Assembly: GCA_965215475.1 (NCBI GenBank)
Contig: OZ244061.1
Coordinates: 682,001 to 746,000, forward strand
Origin: Bin80 sp965215475
GTDB lineage: Bacteria > Bacteroidota > Rhodothermia > Rhodothermales > Bin80
Length of the DNA stretch: 64,000 bases
Direction of reading: 5' to 3'
Both the position numbers and the translations under genes were made by a program. The notes under the pieces were generated by a model. It was not told where the DNA came from. It was given only the letters and a program-made list of their open reading frames with translations, and made no database searches. Shown here piece after piece: positions 9,026-17,423 of the stretch. The stretch's first letter is position 1; each line of letters starts with the position of its first letter.

Positions 9026-9859
9026 ATGAGAACTAAGTTTATACAAAGGCTACGTGCGGCTCAAACCTCATCCCGTAGTTTCATATGCGTGGGACTGGAT
9101 CCTGATCTAAACAAGCTTCCCGAATCTCTCCGCAAAAAGCATGGATCCCCCCAATCTGCAATTTTAGCCTTCAATGAGTCGATCGTTCAAGCAACCGCTC
9201 CCTATGCCTGTGGCTATAAACTTAATGTTGCATTCTATGAAAGTTTGGGGAGCTGCGGTTTTGATGTACTCAAAACCACGATGAACTTCATCCCCAAAGA
9301 TAAAATTCGAATCATTGATGCGAAGCGTGGGGATATTGGCAATACCGCCGCGAAATATGCAGAGAGTATCTTTGACTTGCTGTCAGCAGATGGATGTACG
9401 GTTGCTCCCTATATGGGATTGGATGCTGTCAGACCATTCTTGGCATACAAGGACCGCGCAGTATTCGTTCTAATTCGTACTTCTAATCCAAGCAGTGATC
9501 AATTTCAATCTCTGATCTCCGACGGAAAACCTATGTATGCTCATGTTGCTCATTCCGCTTTTACGTGGGGAGAAGAGTTCCCCGGATCTATTGGATTTGT
9601 CGTAGGGGCAACCAATCCAACTGAATTACTTGATCTGCGCCAACGGTATCCAAGAACGCCCTTTCTCATCCCCGGTATCGGAGTTCAAGGCGGTTCTGTT
9701 GATGCCATGGCAAATGTAGCTACCTCGGACGGGCTTGTACTCGTAAACAGTAGCCGTGGCATTCTTTATGCTTCCTCCGGTGAAGATTTTGACGAGATGG
9801 CTGCAAATGCCACACTTCAGCTGCGTGATGAGCTCAACCATGCCGTACACTCACATTAG
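9026..9859 (+). CDS. pyrF: orotidine 5'-phosphate decarboxylase (type 2)
   Basis: 277 residues, the long (type 2) form usual in Bacteroidota and Actinobacteria. It converts OMP to UMP, the last step of pyrimidine synthesis. The catalytic motif IIDAKRGDIGNTAAKYA (Lys-Asp tetrad region) is at residues about 96-112. CVGLDPDLNKLP lies near the N-terminus and FLIPGIGVQGG in the phosphate-binding loop. No ribosome binding site is visible before the ATG. It stands alone, with 160 bases to the convergent glycosyltransferase. Confidence 0.97.
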   Translation: MRTKFIQRLRAAQTSSRSFICVGLDPDLNKLPESLRKKHGSPQSAILAFNESIVQATAPYACGYKLNVAFYESLGSCGFDVLKTTMNFIPKDKIRIIDAKRGDIGNTAAKYAESIFDLLSADGCTVAPYMGLDAVRPFLAYKDRAVFVLIRTSNPSSDQFQSLISDGKPMYAHVAHSAFTWGEEFPGSIGFVVGATNPTELLDLRQRYPRTPFLIPGIGVQGGSVDAMANVATSDGLVLVNSSRGILYASSGEDFDEMAANATLQLRDELNHAVHSH

Positions 9860-10022
9860 TCTCGCCTAGCTTACGTATGAATCGACCGTATACCATATAC
9901 ATCAGAGCTATCTGATTTTCAAGCCGATTCTGCCACGATTTGTGTGGAATTGATTGATGTAGATTTACAAGAGCCTCTTGCAAAACCTCTGGACCGGGAT
10001 ATTAACTTTCATTCAATTACTT

Positions 10023-11201
10023 TCATCTGATGTTAAGATGGACCGATTCAATTAAATTCATCCACAATTTAAGAACAGATTCAGGTCTAAATGTGGATTC
10101 ATAATGAGTACGAGCGGCAATCGATTTTGATGTCCAGAGGGTTTTATTCGTTAATGATTTCAAGGCCTGTGCAATCGCATTGGGGTCATGGGGAGGTACC
10201 AATAGAGCCCCTTGTTCGGGAGTAACGAGGGATTCAAAGATAGGACGATTTGTGATAATAACTGGTGTTGCAGCGCTTAATGCTTCAATGATCGCAAGCG
10301 GTTGCGCTTCATGATTCAGTGTACTCGGCAGAACAAATACATGAGCTTTTCTGTGAAGTTCTGCGACCTTTTCTCGATCATCAATCGGGCCATGGAGAGT
10401 CGTGCATTTTGTGAGATTATGCTTATCAAGTAAGTGGTGAATTTTTTCTTTATCACTGCTATCATTCCATCGACCTGCAAAATCTGCTTTTATTGACAGA
10501 CCAAGTTTTTTTGCAATTGATAGCCCATAAATCAGGTCGTAGCACCCTTTTTCTTTAATCATGTGGCTTAAGAATAGCACTCGTAACTGTTCCGAACTTG
10601 AGTAATGATCACGTTTACTGTAAATCTGTTCTTCATTAGCAATAGGTGTCACATAATTAGGAATTACGCTGAGTTTATGCGAGGGGATCCATTGAGCAAC
10701 CTGATGAGCTAGTTCTTGGCTCAATACTACGATTTGATCTAGATGGCGCACAAGTTGATGCGCTGTAACTGATGTCATCCAATTCGTAAAAATATCAGAA
10801 AAGCTTCCCCAGTGAACGACGGCAATAAGCGGTTGGTTTTTTGTAGATGGTAGTACAGTGAAGAGATCACGCCAGTGCCCAAAAGTTTGAGCCGATATGT
10901 TCGCCCAGAGGACTAACTTTCCGTCGGACAAGGTTTCTTTCAGAGAAGACTTTAAGCTCAGGTAATGAGAGGTCGTACGTTTTATCCCAGAAAGTCCAGA
11001 GGGCATTAAGGATCTATCTGTTAGTGTCATAGAGAAACGATTTACATCGTACTCGTTTTGAAGAAGATCTGCAAGATGCTGGGTTGCAAGACTCTGGCCA
11101 TCAATTGGAGGAGGGTAGCGGCCGATAATGTGAATGGACTTAGATTTGGATCGAACCGATGGAGTATTCTTCATCTTCATATACTTATTCCGATTCTTCA
11201 C
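10023..11201 (-). CDS. glycosyltransferase family 4
   Basis: 392 residues in GT-B form. The N-terminus begins after about 20 basic residues with IHIIGRYPPPIDGQSLATQH. The C-terminal domain starts at LRVLFLSHMIKEKGCYDLIYG and holds the GT4 signature LPSTLNHEAQPLAIIEALSAATPVI (split ligand-binding E-x7-E). Such enzymes add a sugar from a nucleotide donor during capsule, O-antigen or exopolysaccharide assembly. Donor and acceptor cannot be told. In-frame ATGs at codons 8 and 10 are alternative starts. It lies divergent from the next glycosyltransferase, and together with the FkbM gene suggests a small surface-glycan locus. Confidence 0.85.
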   Translation of the reverse strand: MKNRNKYMKMKNTPSVRSKSKSIHIIGRYPPPIDGQSLATQHLADLLQNEYDVNRFSMTLTDRSLMPSGLSGIKRTTSHYLSLKSSLKETLSDGKLVLWANISAQTFGHWRDLFTVLPSTKNQPLIAVVHWGSFSDIFTNWMTSVTAHQLVRHLDQIVVLSQELAHQVAQWIPSHKLSVIPNYVTPIANEEQIYSKRDHYSSSEQLRVLFLSHMIKEKGCYDLIYGLSIAKKLGLSIKADFAGRWNDSSDKEKIHHLLDKHNLTKCTTLHGPIDDREKVAELHRKAHVFVLPSTLNHEAQPLAIIEALSAATPVIITNRPIFESLVTPEQGALLVPPHDPNAIAQALKSLTNKTLWTSKSIAARTHYESTFRPESVLKLWMNLIESVHLNIR

Positions 11202-11350
11202 CTATACTCTCAGGGGTGAAAATTGATTTTGATCCTTGATGCTCAAAGACAGCTTCATAATCAGCAGACATACGTTGAAAAGGTTACGTAATTAGAATGA
11301 TATGGTGATATTTACGGCATTCATGCTTTATCCTGAGCTCATCAAATAAA

Positions 11351-12523
11351 ATGGATCGAATTAAAGCCCCTATTGCTTATGTAGCGAGGTCGATACCTGA
11401 ATATCGACGTCCAATACTAGAGTATCTTAATGACCGACTAGATGGGAGACTCATCGTATTTGCTGGCTCCTTTCCAGAGTCATCATTTGATGGGATCTCC
11501 AGCAAAGCTAGTGCTAACTATGAATATCATCCTCTGAGTCAACACTGGATTGGACATAAAGGCGCGCTCTTTCAAAATTATAGTCGTGTTTTTTCAAGTA
11601 ATCCGGTCGTTATACTTGCAGAGGAATCACCTCGTACTATTTCGCTACCTTGGCTATTAGCAAACGCAAAGAGAAAAAATATAGGCACATTGCTTTGGGG
11701 CCATTTTTCATCAAATAACAGGAGGTTTTCCCATCGCCATCCATTTGATCTCTACCGAATGGCTCTGGCAAAGTGGGTTGACGCTTGTGTATGCTATACG
11801 GAGGACGTTGCTGATCTGCTTCGCCCGTATGTCCCAGATGAATCCTGTTTTGTAGCAAGAAACACCCTGGATACCCATACTCTGTTTCGATTGTATGAAT
11901 CTCTTACATCCGAGGGGAAAGAAACTATTCGCTCACGACTCGGAATTCCCATAGACAGTAAGACATTGATATACATTGGGCGCCTAATCCCTGACAAGCG
12001 TCCAAAGGTATTACTTGATCTCCATAAATCTCTATCTCAGGAGACGAATTCAACCCTCATAATTATAGGTGATGGGCCTGAACGAGAAAACATTAATGCC
12101 GCGATCAAAAACGAATCCATAAACAATGTTTTCCTCCTTGGAGCTATTTCAGATCTCGAAGACTCAGCTGCCTGGATGTATGCATCCGATATAATGGTGT
12201 GCCCCGGCTATGTCGGTTTAAACGTCAATCATGCATTATGCATGGGACTACCCGTAATTACATATGACAGCCCTGATCCTAAAATTCGATATCACAGCCC
12301 TGAAATTGCATTCTTAATCAATGGGGTCAATGGAATGATTGTGGATCATAATAAGTTTGAGGCATTGGTGAGTGCAACCCATACAGTATTGGGAGACTTG
12401 CAAAAATTCTCATCTAGTGCATACAATTATGCCCAAACACACCTCACATCAGATATCATGACTGATGGCTTGGAGGCGGCGATCAATTATTGCGAATCGG
12501 TAGTATTAGCCCGTAAATCTTGA
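11351..12523 (+). CDS. glycosyltransferase family 4-like
   Basis: 390 residues. The C-terminal half carries the GT-B donor domain: YIGRLIPDKRPKVLLDLH, IIIGDGPERENI and the acceptor loop VCPGYVGLNVNHALCMGLPV. The usual E-x7-E is not present in plain form, as in several GT4 subgroups with a VGLxxxHAL loop. The N-terminal half is only weakly recognisable. It is more AT-rich than the housekeeping genes around it, as is common for polysaccharide genes moving between strains (impression, not measured). Confidence 0.75.
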   Translation: MDRIKAPIAYVARSIPEYRRPILEYLNDRLDGRLIVFAGSFPESSFDGISSKASANYEYHPLSQHWIGHKGALFQNYSRVFSSNPVVILAEESPRTISLPWLLANAKRKNIGTLLWGHFSSNNRRFSHRHPFDLYRMALAKWVDACVCYTEDVADLLRPYVPDESCFVARNTLDTHTLFRLYESLTSEGKETIRSRLGIPIDSKTLIYIGRLIPDKRPKVLLDLHKSLSQETNSTLIIIGDGPERENINAAIKNESINNVFLLGAISDLEDSAAWMYASDIMVCPGYVGLNVNHALCMGLPVITYDSPDPKIRYHSPEIAFLINGVNGMIVDHNKFEALVSATHTVLGDLQKFSSSAYNYAQTHLTSDIMTDGLEAAINYCESVVLARKS

Positions 12524-12646
12524 CCAACATCATCAAACTGATCAAAAAACTGTCGGTCAAACTTAGTATCTATCTCTCCATATACAGAGAGGGGACACAT
12601 ACTCCCTGTGCTTACCAGGTGCCCTTTCGCTCCAACCTTTGATCCT

Positions 12647-13369
12647 CTATGGATTTCTAAAAAACAATCCGTCTATCTGGAGTAACTGACCTGTTGTTGG
12701 ATCGTCAATAACTGGTTGAAACGACATCAGGCAAAATCCAAGAGATTCCAAAAAGGAAATGATTTTCATATACGGTGTCTCATTCTCGTACATCTCCACC
12801 AGTGATAGTTCAACCTGAATACCCGTCATATTTGATATTGTCCCCACTCCACCTTGAAGTACCTGGAGTTCATAACCCTGGGTGTCTATCTTCAAGAAGG
12901 TTGGCTCACTAATTTCTGGGAATTGATCAGTTATGCGATCAAGAGTATCTACTTTTACTGTTTCTTGTCCGATATAAACAGATTCTGGATAGACTTCGAT
13001 GTGGCGACTCTTTAAGCGTAGCATTGAGCTACTCTCACGATTTCGAGAAAGATTCAGAGACATAACACCTGGTTTTTTTCCAAGTGCAAGTTGGTAGACT
13101 TCCCAATGTGCGTCTCCTTGTGCTCGACTTTTTAACACCTGAAATGCATCAGAAGATGGCTCAAATGAAATGATACGTTTCCGATACCCTGAAGCACGGA
13201 GCTCAGAAGCATAACCACCAGTACTTGCACCAATGTCGAAAATGCAACCTATTTTGAAATATTCAAACAACTTGATTCTTCTAGCTAAGGGTGATGATCT
13301 ACTGTTAAATCGGATGATGTCATAACCGAATCTTTGAGCAATACATTTGAGATGCTGTCTGATTGTCAT
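12647..13369 (-). CDS. FkbM-family SAM-dependent methyltransferase
   Basis: 240 residues. Family motifs are seen: IFDIGASTGGYASELRASGY (SAM-binding motif I, residues about 37-57), RIISFEPSSDAFQVL, VDTLDRI and FLKIDTQGYELQVLQG (FkbM hallmark). It O-methylates a sugar or small molecule; in this setting a surface-glycan sugar is likely (inference). It is convergent with the preceding glycosyltransferase. Its 5' side is only about 80 bases from the insertion-sequence block, so the locus may have been trimmed by transposition. Confidence 0.85.
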   Translation of the reverse strand: MTIRQHLKCIAQRFGYDIIRFNSRSSPLARRIKLFEYFKIGCIFDIGASTGGYASELRASGYRKRIISFEPSSDAFQVLKSRAQGDAHWEVYQLALGKKPGVMSLNLSRNRESSSMLRLKSRHIEVYPESVYIGQETVKVDTLDRITDQFPEISEPTFLKIDTQGYELQVLQGGVGTISNMTGIQVELSLVEMYENETPYMKIISFLESLGFCLMSFQPVIDDPTTGQLLQIDGLFFRNP

Positions 13370-13450
13370 TTCAAATCAAATTCTTGATTGGCTGAGATGA
13401 TTGTTCCTAAGATATGATCTCTCAAAATATTCATTATTCAAATGCTACAT

Positions 13451-13483
13451 GAGAGTGTGCCAAAGTTAGTGAGGGTTTGGCGC
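13451..13483 (+). repeat. remnant terminal repeat of an older IS, interrupted by the 3.8-kb insertion
   Basis: This 33-base stretch, read on into 17283-17287 after removal of the insertion, resembles the reverse complement of the right terminal repeat of the element (17273 downwards) at about 31 of 37 positions, including the inner GGCGCGAAT. It is therefore probably the end of a related, older element that served as the target. Confidence 0.6.
13475..13483 (+). repeat. 9-bp direct repeat, left copy (target-site duplication)
   Basis: GTTTGGCGC at 13475-13483 is repeated exactly at 17274-17282, immediately outside both terminal inverted repeats. IS256-family elements typically duplicate 8-9 bp of target, so this reads as a target-site duplication. 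Confidence 0.75.
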
Positions 13484-13513
13484 GGGAGTGTATCATAATT
13501 AGTGTGGGTTTAG
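13484..13513 (+). repeat. left terminal inverted repeat (30 bp) of the IS block
   Basis: Begins GGGAGTGTATCATA. It matches the reverse complement of 17244-17273 at 26 of 30 positions (mismatches at 15, 22, 26 and 29). The start of an IS256-like remnant follows 28 bases later. Confidence 0.8.
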
Positions 13514-13541
13514 GTTCCGTTCAACCATAACCTCTATTTTC

Positions 13542-14439
13542 ATGAATATACGATCTTCTACTACTTCAAACCTTCCCGTTCAGGAGTCTTCGCAGGAGCT
13601 CCATCTTGAATTGGTTCGCCATTATACCGATGTACTTCGTCTGTTCACCGATCGATTGTCCCCTGTGCCTGTGGTGTCCGAACCAAATCCCGTCATACCT
13701 GCCCCCGCGCCGGTCGTGTTCGGTCCATCCTCTGAGGTTCCAGAGCCGGATCGGTCATCCTGCTGAGAATCGGCGGAATCTCTGCTGGCCGGTCGCGACT
13801 GGCATGCCGAGAAGATCGTCCACCTGCCGCCTATGTGCTGGGGTTCTATGCTTTGATTGGCGTAGGGGTGAGTTTGCAGGGGCATCGCCGAATCGTGAAC
13901 GTGACTCCAGGATCAGAGTTGTATGGAAGCCACACTGGATGCGTTGAGTACGCGCGAACTGGGATCCGGCATGCGGGTGACGCTTCCGGGGAATGTAGCA
14001 TTACAATCAGCGGTATCAAGTGTATGGGGGCCGCGCGTGTCTGTGCAGCGATGTCTGAATACGGTGATGGAGGAGGCCCTCACCGGGCTGGATCCAGACG
14101 AGGCCATGCAGTTTCGTCATCGCTTACAACCGGCGTGGCAACAGTGGGATGCCTCCTCTGCTCAAACCAGCCTGCAGCAAATCACCGACGACTTGACCAA
14201 GGTCAATCGCGGACAGGTACTTGATCATGCGCTGGATCACGCTTCAACGGACGGGGCTTCTGCTTCGCAGTGATCGAGGCCTGCGCGTGTGAAACTCGCT
14301 CCAAACGCTGCTGACGCGCGCCACACGGGGCCGGACCGATGTGCCAGCTCATCCACGCACCATGCGCTTGTGCGCCGCCCTGCTTGACCTCGAACCCCGT
14401 TTGCGACGGGTGCGCCATGCTGCGTATCTTTCTCAATGA
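13542..14439 (+). pseudogene. IS256-like (mutator) transposase remnant A, frameshifted
   Basis: Pieces of one mutator-type transposase are spread over three frames. An N-terminal ORF from ATG 13542 stops at 13766. A segment YVLGFYALIGVGVSLQGHRR (13816-13875) corresponds to the family's VALGVSLEGYK-like region. In 13923-14273, VWGPRVSVQRCLNTVMEEAL and FRHRLQPAWQQWD match the usual VFGxxxPVQRC...LQAAW stretch. The C-terminal ALLDLEPRLRRVRHAAYL ends at a stop at 14437-14439. The family catalytic DDE residues cannot all be placed. The assignment rests on remembered family consensus, so it is moderate. Confidence 0.55.
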
Positions 14440-14574
14440 TCTACAACCCTCCATCCAATACGATGACCACCATCTCTTCTACTTTATCTCCCAGCACACT
14501 CAAGAAGGTCTAATGAAAAAACGGGCACATATCTTGTGTTCTTTACTCAATGTACTCATTAGATCTCTCTACGC

Positions 14575-15095
14575 ATGTACCACACTCTTTACTTGGGTTT
14601 GGATGCCCATACGCGTACTTGTACGCTCGCGGGAATGGATTCATCTGGCCGGGTTGTTTCTACCGACACATTCATGACTTCGGAGTTTGCACTGATTGGT
14701 CATGTGACTCGAATTCCCGCAAAGACCACCTATTTGGGATTGGAGGCATCCTCTCTGGCGGGCTGGATTGCCGGCACTCTACGCCCGCATGTCGGTCAAC
14801 GGATCGTTTGCGATCCACTCCACAATACGCTCATCAGTCGTGGCGGAAACAAGATGACGTCACCGATGCGATCAAACTCTGTCGTTGGTTCCGATTGGGC
14901 GAACTGAAAGAAGTCTATCATGCGGAAGAGGATCACCGGGTAGACTTCAAGATTGCCGTCCAGCAGTATTTACGCGTGCGGAACGATCTTACGAGCATGA
15001 AGACGCAACTTAAGTCCAAGGATCACCAAGCAGGAATGGTGGAGGTAACGGGAACTGGAGTATTTACCAAAACGCACCGCGCATCTTATCTGTAG
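14575..15095 (+). pseudogene. IS110-family transposase, frameshifted and truncated
   Basis: Starts at ATG 14575 with LYLGLDAHTRTCTLAGMD, the DEDD-type N-terminus (Asp of GLDAH, Glu of YLGLEASSLAGW) of IS110 transposases. The frame then reads LISRGGNK and loses one base near 14853. The other frame continues DDVTDAIKLCRWFRLGELKEVYH to a stop at 15093-15095. The C-terminal Transposase_20 serine domain is absent, so the gene is dead. The element's own ends were not located. Confidence 0.8.
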
Positions 15096-15224
15096 CACTT
15101 ACCCACTCAGAGTCGACGAAAAGTATTTGAACTCTTGTATGAGGGTCTTCGCCCTTTATTGTGAAGCAAGTCATAAATTTAGGGATTTTCGAATTTCATG
15201 GTTCCCCTGAATTGAAAGAATCCC

Positions 15225-15878
15225 ATGCAAAACACCTCCTCCGTTGAGAAAAGCCTAGGTCTCCAGGTACCCTGGGAGATTTTGGAAGACACCTACAATG
15301 ATCAAGCCCAACGAAGGACGGTAACGTTGACCTGTACCGATACGTCTTCGTTGACCTGTCCGAAGTGTGGCAAGGTAGGTGCCTTTTATGATCTGCGTAC
15401 GGAGCGACAATGGCGCCACCTGGATACGTGTACCTATCAAACGATTCTGGTTGCACGGGTTCAATGTCTGGAGCATGGAGTGAAGACGGTCCGGGTTCCC
15501 TGGGCCGACGCAAGTTCCCGCTACACGCATGACTTTGAGGAGTACGTGATCGGATGGGCCAAGGAGGCAAGTCTTTTGGCGATTTCCCGCCAGTTGGGAA
15601 CCGGCTGGAAGGGCATGGCCGGGATCCAACGGCGTGCGGTGGAAGGCTTGAAGAAAGGAGGAGGTGGTTGCCAACCTTTGTGTGGATGAGGTCGCGTACC
15701 ACAAGTACCTGGCGATGGTGTCCAATGCAGATACGGTACTGTATGTGGGGCTTGGACGGGAAAAGAGCACTCGGATGGGTTGGTATCCGCAAGTATCGCC
15801 GGCCCCGTTGCAGGGAATTCGGAGATGGATATGTGGCCGGCGTATATTCATGTGACCCATGCCTGTCTGCCCCATTAG
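15225..15878 (+). pseudogene. ISL3-family transposase, frameshifted and 3'-truncated
   Basis: The N-terminal zinc-finger part is clear: LTCPKCGKVGAFYD, RQWRHLDTCTYQT and VQCLEHGVKTVRVPWAD. It is followed by the helix-turn-helix region ending MAGIQRRAVEGLKK. Near 15660 the frame shifts and continues with the catalytic core VANLCVDEVAYHKYLAMVSN and VLYVGLGREKS. It then returns to the first frame for EMDMWPAYIHVTHACLPH before a stop at 15876-15878. The C-terminal third is missing. The long minus-strand ORFs here are its shadows. Confidence 0.8.
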
Positions 15879-16025
15879 ACAATAGAGCCCATATCCGGGA
15901 CTCTCATAAACGAGTCTGGCAACGGAACAAGCCATGTTTCCCTTCGTCTTGTAGACCCGCATCAAAGTAGATCCGAGCATTACACAAATACGGATAACCG
16001 ACAACAGATTGCATCATCAACCGAC

Positions 16026-17258
16026 TTGGTCAGGATGCGCCCTGCAAAAATTCACACGTTCTGCAGACCGGGAGAGGTGTGTGTGGAACTTTGTTTTTCA
16101 AACGAGCTTTTGTCCGAGAATTCGCACAAGTTGGCCGAGCTGTTTCGGAGCCCGGACTGGTTTTTATCCTTGATTCCGTGGTTGTTTCAGTCCGAAGTCC
16201 GGGAACGATGCGGAACGCATACCAAGACCAAGGATCAACGTTGGGGAATGAATCCCGGTACCATTCGTTGGAACGGGGCAAAAATTCGCGTGAAGATTCC
16301 CCGGGTTCGCAAACCACCGGGAAGTGCCCCTGCAAACTCCTCCACCAGCCAGAACCTGGTTATGAAGAAGAACGGACCCGGAGTGTGTTGTTTGGACGTT
16401 CACAGCGCAGATATGGGCACGTCACAACCCATCTGGCGGAGACGTTTAGATTCCGTGCCTCCACGGTAGGACGGGTCTTTATCCAAGAGATCGCCAAGGC
16501 ATTGGATCCCTTCATGAATTTGATGACCAGGAGTTTGTAGGGCGGTTCATGGACGGCAAGACCTTACGCAGTCAGCAAATGATCCTCGTGGTGGGACCGG
16601 AGGAACGAAGGGGATTCTCGGGTTTACCGAGACGAAATCCGAATCCCATCCGTGTGGGGTCCGCTGATTGCAAGCCCGTGGCTTCCGTGCCTCGAGGTCG
16701 CTCCTGGTCATGCTCGATGGGGCGAAAGGATTGCGCAAGGGCGTCAAAGAAGTCTTTGGAGATCAAGTACGGTGCCTGTGGCACAAACGGGAAAACGTTG
16801 CCTCCAAGATCCCCAATACCGACGTTGCCGAACAGGTTCGGAATGAGATGGAAGCCGCCTATGCCGACGCCAAGAAGAACCTGACGGAACTGATGAAGAG
16901 GCTTGACGCGCGCTCCCCCGCTGCGGCCGCGAGCTTACGCGAAGGACTGGAAGAAACGCTCACTCTCCATAAACTGGGAATCCCGAAGCCCTTGCGAGAT
17001 CAACTTCGAACCACCAACATCATGGAACGTGTCAACAGCCGACTCGCTCATACCACCCGAAGAATCTCGCGATGGCAGAACTCGGATCAACGGCAGTGCT
17101 GGGTAGCCACCGCGTGCCTGGACATAGAAAAACGATCCCTGAACCCCATCCAGAACGGCTGGCAATGGGAGATGCGGATCCGAGCACTCCGTCGACATGA
17201 GAAACCCATTCACCAATCCACCTGTAGAACCCAGAAATTCGCGCCAACCCCCCACTAA
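16026..17258 (+). pseudogene. IS256-like (mutator) transposase remnant B, at least three frameshifts
   Basis: The frame at 16026 gives the conserved RWGMNPGTIRWNGAKIRVKI and PRVRKPP. A second frame gives YEEERTRSVLFGRSQRRYGH and ASTVGRVFIQEIAKALDPF to 16540. A third gives FMDGKTLRSQQMILVVG. From 16668 the first frame resumes with LVMLDGAKGLRKGVKEVFGD, LWHKRENV, AAASLREGLEETLTLHKLGI and TTRRISRWQNS to the TAA at 17256-17258, which lies inside the right inverted repeat. The 5' boundary is uncertain. Nearly the whole protein is recognisable, so decay is recent compared with remnant A. Confidence 0.8.
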
Positions 17259-17273
17259 CTATGATACACTCCC
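17244..17273 (-). repeat. right terminal inverted repeat (30 bp) of the IS block
   Basis: The reverse complement begins GGGAGTGTATCATA and pairs with 13484-13513 (26 of 30 identical). The stop codon of transposase remnant B falls within it. Confidence 0.8.
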
Positions 17274-17282
17274 GTTTGGCGC
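17274..17282 (+). repeat. 9-bp direct repeat, right copy (target-site duplication)
   Basis: GTTTGGCGC, identical to 13475-13483. The following GAAT continues the interrupted older terminal repeat. Confidence 0.75.
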
Positions 17283-17357
17283 GAATGCTGCCATGAAAAA
17301 TTCTGATGATTTAAGATAAATATCCTCGGTGATCGTTAGATATATTCAAAAATTTGT

Positions 17358-17365
17358 TATATTTG
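17358..17365 (+). promoter_or_regulatory. possible Bacteroidota-type -7 element
   Basis: TATATTTG fits the TAnnTTTG -7 consensus described for Bacteroidota, 58 bases before the ATG of the first Gfo/Idh gene. No convincing TTG -33 element sits at the right distance, so this is weak. Confidence 0.25.
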
Positions 17366-17423
17366 TTTCGACTCTTCGCTTCTATGAAAGCGGTTACATC
17401 TAACAGTTAACTACTCATTATCC

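Larger units (their letters stand above)
13484..17273 (+). mobile_element. 3.8-kb decayed nested IS block with IS256-type ends
   Basis: The block is bounded by 30-bp inverted repeats and a 9-bp direct repeat. It contains, in order, remnants of an IS256-like transposase (13542-14439), an IS110 transposase (14575-15095), an ISL3 transposase (15225-15878) and a second IS256-like transposase (16026-17258), all on the plus strand and all frameshifted. The intact ends suggest that either an IS256-type element was later filled by other insertions or the whole block moved once as a unit. None of the transposases looks active. The block appears richer in G+C than flanking genes. Confidence 0.75.

Noticed and set aside
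9968..9985. Small hairpin CAAGA-GCC-TCTTG between pyrF and the glycosyltransferase
   Set aside because: The stem is only 5 bp and no T-run follows, so it is not a credible terminator.
15196..16004. Two overlapping long minus-strand ORFs (228 and 249 codons)
   Set aside because: They lie opposite the ISL3 transposase remnant, whose family motifs are clear on the plus strand. The minus-strand products show no domain and are Arg/Ser/Pro-rich chance frames.
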